Origin: Comamonadaceae bacterium
GTDB taxonomy: Bacteria; Pseudomonadota; Gammaproteobacteria; Burkholderiales; Burkholderiaceae_C
Direction of reading: 5' to 3'
Assembly (NCBI GenBank): GCA_947451285.1
Contig: CANFYL010000010.1
Location: 1 to 32,515 of the forward strand
DNA: 32,515 nucleotides
The notes beneath the pieces are model-generated. The model was not told the origin of the DNA, did not search any database, and was given only the letters and a program-made list of their open reading frames with translations. Below, one piece after another: positions 1-9,286 of the stretch. Both the position numbers and the translations under genes were made by a program. The stretch's first letter is position 1, and each line of letters starts with the position of its first letter.

Positions 1-626
1 ACCGAGAAGGGTTCAGACCCAACGTCGGCATCATCTTGCTCAACCAGAGAAATCAGGTGTTTTGGGGCAAGCGCATCCGGACCCACAGTTGGCAGTTTCC
101 TCAGGGAGGCATTGATCGCGGCGAAACACCCGAGCAAGCCATGTACCGTGAACTGCATGAAGAAGTGGGGCTCAAACAAGAGCATGTGCGCATCGTAGCC
201 CGAACCCGAGACTGGTTGCGCTATGAGGTGCCAGACCGGTTCATCCGACGTGATGCACGCGGCTTTTACAAAGGCCAAAAGCAGATTTGGTTTTTGCTGC
301 AATTGACGGCGCCCGATCATGCATTGAACTTGCGCGCCACCAACCATCCCGAATTCGATGCTTGGCGGTGGAATGACTATTGGGTGCCGCTCGATGTGGT
401 GGTGGAATTCAAGCGTGGAGTCTACGAAATGGCGCTGACCGAGCTGTCACGCTATTTACCTCGTCAAGAAGGCCGCAATCGCTACTTGCGCGGCATCAAC
501 CACATCCAGCAAGAATTGAATGTGAGCACCAAACAATTTGGCATGTCCATCAGCATGAACATTGAGTTACCACCTGGCGCCAGTTTTGACCCAGACCCAC
601 AGACTGCGCACAAACCAAGTGAATGA
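1..626 (+). CDS. rppH: RNA pyrophosphohydrolase RppH (5' end outside window)
   Basis: Nudix hydrolase that removes pyrophosphate from the 5' triphosphate end of mRNA, which starts RNase E-dependent decay. The ORF track begins at an internal TTG at base 36, but the same frame is open to base 3 and reads [14 protein letters not shown], the family's usual N-terminus. The true start is therefore a few codons before the window. The Nudix box is present ([17 protein letters not shown], preceded by GGIDR), as are WQFPQGG and the downstream QIWFLLQL strand. The C-terminal tail after about residue 170 is low in complexity and rich in proline and aspartate, as in other betaproteobacterial versions. It converges on proB with a 37-base gap. 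Confidence 0.93.
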   Translation, partial: REGFRPNVGIILLNQRNQVFWGKRIRTHSWQFPQGGIDRGETPEQAMYRELHEEVGLKQEHVRIVARTRDWLRYEVPDRFIRRDARGFYKGQKQIWFLLQLTAPDHALNLRATNHPEFDAWRWNDYWVPLDVVVEFKRGVYEMALTELSRYLPRQEGRNRYLRGINHIQQELNVSTKQFGMSISMNIELPPGASFDPDPQTAHKPSE

Positions 627-663
627 CGATATTCTGAGGCTTTAGGCCTTGCTACTTGAATGC

Positions 664-1803
664 TCAAGCGTGCTTGGTGAGCACCAAGTTGTCGCGGTGC
701 ACCATTTCAGCCTCAGCCACATACCCCAGCAATTGCTCCACATCCGAGGAGGGTTTACGGCACAGCAAACGGGCTTCAGCAGCGGCGTAGTTGGCCAAAC
801 CACGGGCCACTTCGTGCCCCTGAAGATCCAAGATAGCAATCACTTCACCGCGTGAAAAATCGCCATCCACAGCGGTCATGCCAATGGGCAACAAACTCTT
901 GCCCTCGAACTGCAGTTTGTTCACGGCGCCGTTGTCAATGGTGACCGAGCCGCGCAGCTGCAAATGGTCTGCCATCCACTGTTTGCGGGCTTGTTGTTTT
1001 TGAGTGGGCGCGATCAACAAGGTGCCAATCGATTCGCCTTGGGTCAAACGCACCAACGCATCGGGCTCTCGCCCCCAAGCGATCACAGTAGAAGCACCAG
1101 AGCCTGCGGCACGCTTGGCTGCCAGGATTTTGGTGATCATGCCGCCCTTGCCAATGCTCGAACCAGCACCGCCCGCCATGTCTTCGAGCGCGGGATCTCC
1201 CGCGCGAGCTTCATGCACAAAGGTGGCTGCAGGGTCACGACGCGGATCAGCGGTGTAGAGACCTTGCTGGTCGGTCAAGATGATCAAGGCATCGGCCTCC
1301 ACCAAATTGGCCACCAAAGCGCCCAAGGTGTCGTTGTCGCCAAATTTAATTTCGTCATTGACCACGGTGTCGTTCTCATTGATCACTGGCAATACGCCGT
1401 GGGTGAGCAATGTCAACAAGGTGGAACGTGCGTTGAGGTAGCGTTCGCGATCCGCCAAGTCTGCGTGGGTTAGTAAGACTTGTGCAGAGCCTAAACCGTT
1501 TTCACGCAACTTGGTTTCATACATCTGAGCCAAGCCCATTTGCCCCACAGCAGCAGCAGCTTGCAGTTCATGCAACTCATGGGGGCGAGTGGTCCAACCC
1601 AAGCGCTTCATCCCCTCCGCAATGGCACCGCTAGAAACCATGATGACTTCACGCCCATCACGAACCAAGGCAGCCAGTTGACGACACCACTCACCAATGG
1701 CCCGCTCATCCAAACCCCGACCTTCGTTGGTCACCAGGCTAGAGCCGACCTTGACCACGATGCGACGTGCATCGCGCAACAAGTGGATAGAGGTTTGGGT
1801 CAT
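664..1803 (-). CDS. proB: glutamate 5-kinase ProB
   Basis: Phosphorylates glutamate to glutamyl-5-phosphate, the first and feedback-controlled step of proline synthesis, in the cytoplasm. At 379 residues it is close to the family's usual 367-375. The amino acid kinase domain opens with [16 protein letters not shown] and carries VSSGAIAEG and the NENDTV substrate segment. The [20 protein letters not shown] stretch binds nucleotide. The last ~80 residues ([20 protein letters not shown]) form the RNA-binding-type PUA domain. The ATG at 1803 lies 8 bases after the obgE stop, so both are probably on one transcript. No proA is present nearby. Confidence 0.96.
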   Translation of the reverse strand: MTQTSIHLLRDARRIVVKVGSSLVTNEGRGLDERAIGEWCRQLAALVRDGREVIMVSSGAIAEGMKRLGWTTRPHELHELQAAAAVGQMGLAQMYETKLRENGLGSAQVLLTHADLADRERYLNARSTLLTLLTHGVLPVINENDTVVNDEIKFGDNDTLGALVANLVEADALIILTDQQGLYTADPRRDPAATFVHEARAGDPALEDMAGGAGSSIGKGGMITKILAAKRAAGSGASTVIAWGREPDALVRLTQGESIGTLLIAPTQKQQARKQWMADHLQLRGSVTIDNGAVNKLQFEGKSLLPIGMTAVDGDFSRGEVIAILDLQGHEVARGLANYAAAEARLLCRKPSSDVEQLLGYVAEAEMVHRDNLVLTKHA

Positions 1804-1811
1804 ATTTCAGA

Positions 1812-2921
<1,110 letters not shown>

Positions 2922-2942
2922 TCACGCATCCGTTGGATTGAA

Positions 2943-3200
2943 TTAAACGGGTGTGATGTTGACCATGTGCTTGTTCAAAGCGCCTTTGACGCCGAACGAC
3001 ACATGGCCGTCAACCAACGCAAACAAGGTGTGGTCTTTGCCGACGCCGACGTTGGTGCCAGGGTGAAACTTGGTGCCACGCTGGCGCACGATGATGGCGC
3101 CTGCAGTGATCAACTCACCACCAAACGCTTTGACGCCGAGCATTTTGGGCTTTGAATCTCGCCCGTTTCGCGTAGAGCCGCCGCCTTTTTTCTGTGCCAT
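2943..3200 (-). CDS. rpmA: 50S ribosomal protein L27
   Basis: Bacterial ribosomal protein near the peptidyl transferase centre, whose N-terminal tail reaches the tRNA acceptor ends. The 85-residue product starts [16 protein letters not shown] and continues with the family signature [11 protein letters not shown]. It begins 12 bases after the rplU stop, so the two are co-transcribed from the rplU promoter. There is no N-terminal extension of the kind that needs proteolytic removal in Firmicutes. Confidence 0.98.
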   Translation of the reverse strand: MAQKKGGGSTRNGRDSKPKMLGVKAFGGELITAGAIIVRQRGTKFHPGTNVGVGKDHTLFALVDGHVSFGVKGALNKHMVNITPV

Positions 3201-3212
3201 GTCAAATGCTCC

Positions 3213-3524
3213 TTAACCGTTGATGGAAGCAATCTGCAATTCTGTGAATTGCTGACGATGCCCTTGACGCTTTTGGTAGTGTTTACGACGGCGCATTTTG
3301 AAAATGCGAACTTTGTCGTGCTTACCATGAGACAAGACTGTGACTGTGACAGTTGCGCCGGACACCAAGGGAGTGCCGATCTTGAGTTCAGCGCCGTTAC
3401 CGACAGCCAACACTTGATCGATCACAATCTCTTGGCCTACGTCCGCAGCAATCTGTTCTACTTTAATTTTTTCGCCAGCAGCAACACGATACTGTTTGCC
3501 GCCGGTTTTTATGACCGCGTACAT
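3213..3524 (-). CDS. rplU: 50S ribosomal protein L21
   Basis: Ribosomal protein that binds 23S rRNA. At 103 residues it has the exact family size. It begins [19 protein letters not shown] and ends with the usual basic stretch [20 protein letters not shown]. It is the first gene of rplU-rpmA. A promoter with a perfect TATAAT box lies about 60 bases upstream on the minus strand. Confidence 0.98.
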   Translation of the reverse strand: MYAVIKTGGKQYRVAAGEKIKVEQIAADVGQEIVIDQVLAVGNGAELKIGTPLVSGATVTVTVLSHGKHDKVRIFKMRRRKHYQKRQGHRQQFTELQIASING

Positions 3525-3583
3525 GTGAGACCTCTAGATAAAATCTGAGTGAACTCTACGGACGAATTTCCGCAGAGCCAAAT

Positions 3584-3611
3584 ATTATAGCAGGTCCAAT
3601 TTTTGCGTCCA
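3584..3611 (-). promoter_or_regulatory. sigma70-type promoter for rplU-rpmA
   Basis: On the minus strand TGGACG (4 of 6 against TTGACA) is followed after 16 bases by a perfect TATAAT. Transcription would start about 50 bases before the rplU ATG. It lies back to back with the ispB promoter, with 8 bases between the two -35 boxes. Confidence 0.6.
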
Positions 3612-3619
3612 CCCATGCC

Positions 3620-3646
3620 TTGGCACTTCTTCCTCATCCCTATAAT
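3620..3646 (+). promoter_or_regulatory. sigma70-type promoter for ispB
   Basis: TTGGCA (5 of 6 against TTGACA) and a perfect TATAAT are separated by 15 bases, slightly shorter than the optimum. Predicted transcription starts near 3653. This places the track's TTG start of ispB (3620) inside the -35 box and argues for a later start codon. Confidence 0.5.
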
Positions 3647-3676
3647 CTGCATGCTTTCAATCGTTTAAGCCTCGTT

Positions 3677-4651
3677 TTGTCCCCCACATCTACTCCTGCA
3701 TTGCATTTGATCGCTGCCGATATGGCGGAGGTCGACCGTGTCATTGCACAACGCTTAGACTCAGGGGTTTTGCTGGTCGGACAGGTTTCGCAATACATCA
3801 TCTCAGCGGGCGGCAAACGCATCCGCCCCGCCTTGCTACTTTTAATGGCAGGAGCCATTGGTTTTACAGGTCATCAGCGTTTCAATTTGGCCGCGGTGGT
3901 TGAGTTTATTCACACGGCTACTTTGCTGCACGATGATGTGGTGGACGAATCAACTTTACGCAGAGGCAGACCGACAGCTAACGAATCTTTTGGCAATCCT
4001 GCCAGTGTGTTGGTGGGAGATTTTTTATATTCACGTGCTTTTCAGATGATGGTGGACTCAGCCGAAATGCGAGTGATGGAAATATTGGCCGATGCCACCA
4101 ATGTGATTGCAGAAGGTGAAGTCATGCAATTGATGAATATGCATGATGCATCGCTGGATGAAGCAGGTTACTTACGGGTGATTCGCTCAAAAACAGCCAA
4201 ACTTTTCGAAGCCAGTACCCGGTTGGCTGCGGTTTTAGCAAGAAGCTCCTCCTCCATTGAGGCCGCTTGCGCTGAATATGGCCAAGCCCTTGGAACAGCC
4301 TTTCAGGTCATCGATGATGTACTGGACTACGATGGAGATTCCCTTGAATTAGGCAAAAATCTTGGCGATGATTTGCGCGAAGGTAAAAATACACTGCCCT
4401 TGATCATTGCCATGCAACGGGGAACACACCAAGAAAAAGAAACGATCCAGCTTGCTATTGAGAATGGAGAAATGGCAGGTTTAAATGAAATTATTCAAAT
4501 TGTTCGCCGCACAGGTGCGCTCGAAGCTACGCGCGACTTAGCCAGCAAAGAAGCTGAGCGTGCTATTGCGGCTCTGAATTACTTACCCAAAGGCCCTTAT
4601 CAAGAGGCGCTTCATGAACTTGCTGCACAATTATTAAGTCGACGGCATTGA
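3677..4651 (+). CDS. ispB: octaprenyl diphosphate synthase (trans-polyprenyl synthase)
   Basis: Condenses isopentenyl diphosphate onto farnesyl diphosphate to make the C40 side chain of ubiquinone. Both aspartate-rich motifs are present: the first (LLHDDVVDEST) and the second (QVIDDVLDYDGD). GGKRIRPALLLL and the KTAKLFEAS segment also match the family. The track starts at TTG 3620, but that codon overlaps the promoter. The TTG at 3677 gives 324 residues, closer to the usual 310-325, and begins just before the conserved LIAADMAEVD. No strong ribosome binding site precedes either codon, so the start is the uncertain part. It is the last plus-strand gene before a convergent minus-strand pair. 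Confidence 0.9.
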   Translation: MSPTSTPALHLIAADMAEVDRVIAQRLDSGVLLVGQVSQYIISAGGKRIRPALLLLMAGAIGFTGHQRFNLAAVVEFIHTATLLHDDVVDESTLRRGRPTANESFGNPASVLVGDFLYSRAFQMMVDSAEMRVMEILADATNVIAEGEVMQLMNMHDASLDEAGYLRVIRSKTAKLFEASTRLAAVLARSSSSIEAACAEYGQALGTAFQVIDDVLDYDGDSLELGKNLGDDLREGKNTLPLIIAMQRGTHQEKETIQLAIENGEMAGLNEIIQIVRRTGALEATRDLASKEAERAIAALNYLPKGPYQEALHELAAQLLSRRH

Positions 4652-4705
4652 AGGCTCAATTTACCGCTTTCTTGGCAAAAGTTAAAGACAAGCAATATAT
4701 GGATA

Positions 4706-5056
4706 TTATTCCACCACCAATCTGCAAGGCGCTTTGATATTTTTTTCTTCACGCTTTTCTTCGCAATATTTCATCGCTCGGCGCTCGCCCTCAGCTGACA
4801 TTTTGATGTGTATCGAACACCTAAATACCATCTTGTCACCGTCGCTATAGCTGTCAAAAGCTGCAGCACAGCGACTCATTTCCGTCATTTCTGGCTTGAG
4901 TTCCTTCCAAACTGAACGCAATGGATCGGGCAGTTCTTTGAGAGCAACGGTTGGAAAACGACCTGCATGGGCATTGCATCCTCCTTCCAGGACCATGACG
5001 ATTGCACACATGCCCTTAGCCACTCTCGACTTCAACGTAATCACATCGATCTTCAT
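4706..5056 (-). CDS. small secreted protein with four cysteines, unknown function
   Basis: I do not recognise this 116-residue protein. The N-terminus has basic residues (KSRVAKG) and a hydrophobic run (MCAIVMVLEGG) ending near NAHA at residue 31, consistent with a signal peptide and export. The mature part is charged and has cysteines at about 63, 80, 98 and 111, an even number that could form two disulphides. C27 sits in LEGGC, a poor lipobox, so a lipoprotein is possible but less likely. A weak AAGG lies upstream of the ATG. It follows the hns gene on the same strand but a terminator separates them. The coding pattern (sensible composition, clean ends) supports a real gene. Homologues should be sought before calling it lineage-specific. 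Confidence 0.6.
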   Translation of the reverse strand: MKIDVITLKSRVAKGMCAIVMVLEGGCNAHAGRFPTVALKELPDPLRSVWKELKPEMTEMSRCAAAFDSYSDGDKMVFRCSIHIKMSAEGERRAMKYCEEKREEKNIKAPCRLVVE

Positions 5057-5102
5057 GTTGAGACCTTAAGGGTTATTGTCGCTCGCAATATTTTACAAGT
5101 CC

Positions 5103-5134
5103 TAAAAAGACAAGACCCACACGCAGTGGGCCTT
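5103..5134 (-). terminator. intrinsic terminator of the H-NS gene
   Basis: On the minus strand AAGGCCCAC and GTGGGTCTT form a 9-bp stem with one G-U pair around TGCGT, followed by GTCTTTTT. It lies just past the hns stop and before the four-cysteine gene. The opposite strand also has a TTTT run, so it may act in both directions. Confidence 0.65.
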
Positions 5135-5155
5135 TTAGTCAACGGTTTATGGATT

Positions 5156-5545
5156 TCAGTTGCTTGGAGGTGTTGCCACAATCAAAGCAGAATCCAAAGT
5201 TCCAGCAGCCTTCAGCGCCTGAACCCAAGTGGGTGATACGCCGCGGCCAGTCCAAGTTTGATCTTGATTGGCTGGATTGCGGTATTTGGGTGCTACTTTT
5301 TTGCCTGCCAATGCCCCTTTTTTGGCAACACGTGGCGCCTTGCCCGACTTGGTTGCTTTGGGATTTGCAGCGCCAAAAGCTTTCGCTATATCAGCTGCAG
5401 TTAAACCAGCCTCTTTTGCCAATTGAACAATCTTCACCAATACTTTGTCATGCGAGCGTGATTTAAGCGCTTGCTCTTTTTTTTCTAAGGCCTCACGCTG
5501 CTTTTTGATTGCAGCCAATTGAGATGCGACGCTAGTACGTGCCAT
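5156..5545 (-). CDS. H-NS family nucleoid-associated protein
   Basis: DNA-binding protein expected to coat AT-rich DNA and silence transcription. The N-terminal third is a charged coiled-coil oligomerisation segment (SQLAAIKKQREALEKKEQAL). A linker rich in lysine and alanine follows. The C-terminal DNA-binding motif is intact: KYRNP at residue 87 and TWTGRG at 97-102, followed by SPTW. At 129 residues it is somewhat longer than the ~100-residue betaproteobacterial forms because of the lysine/alanine linker. The ATG at 5545 has a good AGGGGA site 6-7 bases upstream. It has its own promoter and terminator, so it forms a single-gene unit. The AT-rich DNA in front of it would suit self-repression, which is inference. 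Confidence 0.9.
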   Translation of the reverse strand: MARTSVASQLAAIKKQREALEKKEQALKSRSHDKVLVKIVQLAKEAGLTAADIAKAFGAANPKATKSGKAPRVAKKGALAGKKVAPKYRNPANQDQTWTGRGVSPTWVQALKAAGTLDSALIVATPPSN

Positions 5546-5578
5546 GAAAATCCCCTAAATAGTTAATAACAAGTCATC

Positions 5579-5606
5579 ATTCTATATCTAATGTTCATTT
5601 AATCAA
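5579..5606 (-). promoter_or_regulatory. sigma70-type promoter for the H-NS gene
   Basis: Minus-strand TTGATT (4 of 6) and TAGAAT (5 of 6) are 16 bases apart, placing the transcript start about 27 bases before the ATG. The surrounding DNA is strongly AT-rich, and other -10-like hexamers occur nearby, so this is the best rather than the only candidate. Confidence 0.5.
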
Positions 5607-5787
5607 TGGGAATATTTAACCAGCCATTAATTCCATATAAGACAAGAATAGTTTAATTTTCAATTCAATACATTTCTGTGATTCATGCCGTATTGGACTG
5701 CCCTAGCTCACGCGTCAACCATCAAAGTGTATTTTGTTAAAATATCAAATAGCAGGAATCCTTCAATACACGGGTTCGAGACATATT
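5607..5787. other. AT-rich intergenic region between hns and tRNA-Pro
   Basis: About 180 bases of visibly AT-rich sequence without a credible ORF. It must hold the tRNA-Pro promoter; a TTAAAAT box near 5737 is a possible -10, but I cannot place a convincing -35. Runs such as TTTAATTTTCAATTCAATA are the kind of DNA H-NS proteins prefer. Confidence 0.4.
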
Positions 5788-5864
5788 CGGGGTGTAGCTT
5801 AGCCTGGTAGAGCGCTACGTTCGGGACGTAGAGGCCGGAGGTTCGAATCCTCTCACCCCGACCA
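5788..5864 (+). tRNA. tRNA-Pro(CGG)
   Basis: A full cloverleaf can be folded by eye. The acceptor CGGGGTG pairs with CACCCCG. The anticodon stem CTACG/CGTAG holds loop TTCGGGA, anticodon CGG. The T arm is GGAGG/CCTCT around TTCGAAT, and the D arm GCTT/GAGC contains GGT. The discriminator is A, followed by an encoded CCA. All stems pair, with only G-U wobbles. It sits 167 bases before the pilB-like gene. The track ORF on the opposite strand (GERIRTSGLYVPNVALYQ) is the familiar false translation of such a tRNA. Confidence 0.97.
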
Positions 5865-6031
5865 AAGAGCCTTAAATACTGTTTGAAATCAACGTTCTTA
5901 GCGTATTGGTCCCTCTTTTCAACTTGTTCAATCTGAGAGAGGTATATCTGCATACGGCTTTTGTGATGCCGGCTTGCACTTGCAACACCAGGCCTAGTCA
6001 AAATATCTGAGTTTTCTAATTCAAACTTGAT

Positions 6032-7252
6032 ATGACTATTCCAGTCAAACATATGCAAAACGTCGCTGAAGGGCCTGCCGTCAGTGTCTTGGACGCAATC
6101 TTGAAAAAAGCCCTGAGCCAAGGAGCTACAGATATTCACTTTGAGTCTGGTGACGGCACATTTCGGGTTCGCTTTCGAATTGATGGGTTGTTAAAGACGA
6201 CCGATGCTATTCCTAGGGATTTCCGAGATGCATTAATTTCTCGGCTCAAAGTGTTGGCTCGAATGGATATTGCCGAAAAACGATTACCTCAAGATGGTCG
6301 ATTTCAATTCACCATCGACAATTACACAGTTGACTTACGTGTGAGCTCGTTGCCCACCATTCATGGTGAAAAAATTGTGGTTCGAATTTTGAACTTCAAC
6401 CTATCACGGCTCAACCTCCAAGATCTGGGATACGAAGATGATGACAAAGCCATCTTGCTAGCTGCGATCAACCGTCCCCATGGCATGGTGTTGTTGACGG
6501 GACCAACCGGGTCTGGGAAAACCCTGTCTCTCTACAGCTGCCTTGAAAACCTAAATCGCGCGGACATCAATATTTCAACGGTTGAGGATCCCTCAGAAAT
6601 CATGTTGGCCGGCCTCAATCAAGTCAATATCAATGATCGGGCAGGGCTAACATTTGCAACCACTTTGCGCGCCTTGCTTCGTCAAGATCCGGATGTGTTG
6701 ATGGTTGGCGAGATTCGTGATGTTGAAACCGCTGAGATAGCAATACAAGCGGCACAAACAGGTCATTTGGTTTTATCAACCCTACACACCAATGATGCGC
6801 CCAGTACCTTGATGCGTTTGGGTCACATGGGAGTCGCACCGTTTAATTTAGCGGCCAGCGTGATCTTGGTAACAGCACAACGCCTGGTTCGTCGCTTGTG
6901 CAACCAATGTAAAACGCCCATGGACGAAAAGCATTGTCACGAGCTCCGTCAAGTTTTATTAGCCATTCCGCAAACGATTTGGACGTCGCAAGAGTTGCAA
7001 ACTCGCCCCCTATTTCAAGCGGTAGGTTGCTCTGCTTGTGACAAAGGCTACAAAGGCCGTGTTGGCATTTATCAAGTCATGCCTATCAATACAACTTTGC
7101 AAACTTTAATTCTTAACAACAGCGATGTCCATGCGCTAGCGGCTCAAGCTGCCAAGGAAGGGGTGCGTAACCTCAGGCAAGCCGGATTGCTCAAGGTTGT
7201 CCATGGCATCACATCCATCCACGAAGTCATGGCGCTGACGCAGCATGGGTGA
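6032..7252 (+). CDS. pilB: type IV pilus assembly ATPase, PilB/GspE family, lacking the N-terminal domain
   Basis: Hexameric cytoplasmic ATPase that powers pilus extension (or a related secretion machine). Visible in order: the N2 domain (TDIHFESGDGTFRVRFRIDG), Walker A GPTGSGKT at residues 157-164, the Asp box VEDPSE at 184-189, Walker B LMVGEIRD at 223-230 and the His box GHLVLSTLHTNDA at 244-256. Zinc-type cysteine pairs sit at C290/C293 and C333/C336. At 406 residues it is about 170 shorter than usual PilB (~570). The MshEN-type N1 domain is missing, and a stop lies in frame 15 bases before the ATG. No clear ribosome binding site precedes 6032 or the next ATG at 6053. The C-terminal end overlaps pilC by 8 bases. 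All ATPase motifs are intact, so the enzyme is probably active. Confidence 0.88.
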   Translation: MTIPVKHMQNVAEGPAVSVLDAILKKALSQGATDIHFESGDGTFRVRFRIDGLLKTTDAIPRDFRDALISRLKVLARMDIAEKRLPQDGRFQFTIDNYTVDLRVSSLPTIHGEKIVVRILNFNLSRLNLQDLGYEDDDKAILLAAINRPHGMVLLTGPTGSGKTLSLYSCLENLNRADINISTVEDPSEIMLAGLNQVNINDRAGLTFATTLRALLRQDPDVLMVGEIRDVETAEIAIQAAQTGHLVLSTLHTNDAPSTLMRLGHMGVAPFNLAASVILVTAQRLVRRLCNQCKTPMDEKHCHELRQVLLAIPQTIWTSQELQTRPLFQAVGCSACDKGYKGRVGIYQVMPINTTLQTLILNNSDVHALAAQAAKEGVRNLRQAGLLKVVHGITSIHEVMALTQHG

Positions 7253-8453
7253 ATCGGTGTTTATATGGCGTGGCTATGACCGCGAAGCACGCCTATTAAG
7301 CGGCAAGGCAACAGCCATCAACAAACAAGAGGTGATCCGTCAACTGCAAGCGCAACGCATTCGCCCCATTCACATCAGTCGCCAACGCCATCTTCCTGAG
7401 ATATTGCGTTTTAGCTCTCGCATTCGTTCAACGGACATCACAAGATTAACCCGCCAGTTGGCAACTTTGCTTGAATCTGGAATTCCTTTGGTTCAAGCAC
7501 TGGACATCGTCGCTCGTGGAGTTCGGCGTCCAGCACTGAAAGCCTTGATCAAGGACATTCGACTGAGCGTTGAAGGCGGTATGGCTTTGCATAGGGCTTT
7601 AAGCCACCATCCAGAGTTTGATGCTCTCTACTGTCAATTGGTTGCCGCCGGTGAGTTGGCAGGCATGCTCGACGCTATGCTGCTTCGGCTGGCGAAACAC
7701 AGGGAAGAATCTGAGGACTTACGTCGCACGCTTCGGTCCGCCTTGGTCTATCCCACAGCAGTGCTCGTGATAGCCTTGGCGGTGATGATTTTTCTCTTAA
7801 CTTTCGTTGTTCCTGCGTTTGAAAACATCTTTGCGTCATTCAACGCGGAGTTGCCAGCACTCACGCTTGGTGTGATTGCCCTCAGTAGAGGTTGGCAACA
7901 GGTGGGGTGGCAGTTTTTAGCAGTGATTGCGGTTGTGCTCTATGTGATCAAAAAATGGTGGGGTTCCCATCGTCAGTTTAGGTGGTTCGTTCACGCGCTT
8001 TTGTTGCAATTGCCCATTGTCGGACGTCTCATTCGGTATGCTTGCTTGGCGCGTTGGAGTAGAACTTTGGCCACACTGTTTGCTGCTGGCATTCCTTTAA
8101 CCGACGCACTTGACGCCACGAAAGGCGTGACTGGCCATTTACATTTCGAGGCAGCAACACTTGTGCTCAAGAGTCAACTGATTCGTGGCCAATCCCTGGC
8201 CCATGCGTTAGCTCAACACAGAGACCTGTTTTCTCAGATGTTGATCCAGATGTGCACCATCGGGGAAGAGTCTGGCATGCTGGAGCGCATGCTGGAGAAA
8301 TCTGCCGCGCACTATGAGAATGAAGTTGGGGCCACTGTGGCACGCTTGACCACGCTGGCAGAGCCCTTGATCATGCTGACCTTAGGACTATTGATTGGCG
8401 GCATGGTGATTGCTCTTTATTTACCAATTTTTCAGATGGGTCAAGTGATATGA
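7245..8453 (+). CDS. pilC: type IV pilus inner-membrane platform protein PilC
   Basis: Polytopic membrane protein (T2SS F family) that docks the PilB ATPase and drives pilin insertion. It is 402 residues, the normal length. Two homologous T2SSF domains are visible, each starting with LTRQLATLLESGIPLVQALD near residue 67 or SRTLATLFAAGIPLTDALD near 270. Three hydrophobic segments stand out: ALVYPTAVLVIALAVMIFLL, FLAVIAVVLYVI and the C-terminal LIMLTLGLLIGGMVIALYL. Its ATG overlaps the pilB stop, and its own end overlaps pilD by 4 bases, so the three are translationally coupled. Confidence 0.95.
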   Translation: MGESVFIWRGYDREARLLSGKATAINKQEVIRQLQAQRIRPIHISRQRHLPEILRFSSRIRSTDITRLTRQLATLLESGIPLVQALDIVARGVRRPALKALIKDIRLSVEGGMALHRALSHHPEFDALYCQLVAAGELAGMLDAMLLRLAKHREESEDLRRTLRSALVYPTAVLVIALAVMIFLLTFVVPAFENIFASFNAELPALTLGVIALSRGWQQVGWQFLAVIAVVLYVIKKWWGSHRQFRWFVHALLLQLPIVGRLIRYACLARWSRTLATLFAAGIPLTDALDATKGVTGHLHFEAATLVLKSQLIRGQSLAHALAQHRDLFSQMLIQMCTIGEESGMLERMLEKSAAHYENEVGATVARLTTLAEPLIMLTLGLLIGGMVIALYLPIFQMGQVI

Positions 8454-9262
8454 ATGAACTCAGCTTTTATTCAGGTCTCTTGATCTTTTGCGTGGGTATG
8501 GCGGTGGGCAGTTTTGTCAACGTGCTCACCCATCGTCTGCCGCTGATGGTGTTGGCCGACCCAGAAGTTTTGCACTCTTCTACGTTTGACTTATCTCATC
8601 CATCCTCACATTGCCCCCAATGCCAAGTGTCTTTGCGCCCCTGGCACAACATACCGATTCTGAGCTATCTCTGCTTAAGGGGGCGTTGCGCTTTTTGTGC
8701 GCATCCCATTGGTTGGCACTACCCTGCGACTGAATTTGTCACCGGCTTGCTATGGTTGGCCTGCGCTTGGCGTTGGGGAGTGGGTGCCAATGCCATGTGT
8801 TGGGCTTGGTTTGCAACCAGTTTGCTGGCCTTGTCTGTGATTGATTGGAAAACCACTTTACTGCCCGATGCTTTAACCCAAACATTGCTATGGGCAGGGC
8901 TGAGCGCCAGCGCGTTGCAATGGGTCGAGCTTCCAGTGGAGCAGTCGGTCTTTGGCAGCGTCGCGGGGTATGTTTCCCTTTGGTCTGTGGCCTATATCTT
9001 TGAACGTGTGACACACAAAGAAGGCATGGGCGCTGGCGACTTCAAGCTGCTGGCCGCGCTGGGCGCTTGGCTAGGCCCAATAGCCCTGATTCCCTTGGTC
9101 CTTTTGGCAAGTACCGCAGGCGTGATATTTGGCTTAGTGCTTAGAAAAAAGGGGAGATTACAAAGTGAGGGGTATATGCCGTTCGGTCCTTTTCTTGCTG
9201 CCTCTGGATGCCTCATTGCCTACTTAGGCACGGACCAAGTCATGCGCGGATTTTTTGGCTAA
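8450..9262 (+). CDS. pilD: prepilin peptidase / N-methyltransferase PilD
   Basis: Inner-membrane aspartyl protease that cleaves the leader of type IV prepilins and methylates the new N-terminus. The N-terminal methyltransferase-linked region has paired zinc cysteines, C55/C58 (CPQC) and C80/C83 (CAFC). The peptidase aspartates lie in VIDWKTTLLPD (D132) and GMGAGDFKL (D197). Several hydrophobic helices span the 270 residues, the usual size. It starts at an ATGA overlap with pilC. No pilin gene lies in the window, so the substrates are encoded elsewhere. Confidence 0.96.
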   Translation: MNELSFYSGLLIFCVGMAVGSFVNVLTHRLPLMVLADPEVLHSSTFDLSHPSSHCPQCQVSLRPWHNIPILSYLCLRGRCAFCAHPIGWHYPATEFVTGLLWLACAWRWGVGANAMCWAWFATSLLALSVIDWKTTLLPDALTQTLLWAGLSASALQWVELPVEQSVFGSVAGYVSLWSVAYIFERVTHKEGMGAGDFKLLAALGAWLGPIALIPLVLLASTAGVIFGLVLRKKGRLQSEGYMPFGPFLAASGCLIAYLGTDQVMRGFFG

Positions 9263-9286
9263 GTTTGCTTAAACTTAATACCTCAT

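Noticed and set aside
3615-3668. Possible 17-codon hydrophobic leader peptide before ispB (starts MPWHFFLIP)
   Set aside because: Its start overlaps the -35 region of the ispB promoter, so it would not be on the predicted transcript.
5788-5864. tRNA-Pro as an attachment site for an integrated element
   Set aside because: No second copy of the tRNA 3' end, integrase or mobility gene is visible in the window.
5708-6139. 143-residue minus-strand ORF crossing tRNA-Pro
   Set aside because: Its RGERIRTSGLYVPNVALYQ section is the reverse translation of the tRNA, a common database artefact, and it overlaps the start of pilB.
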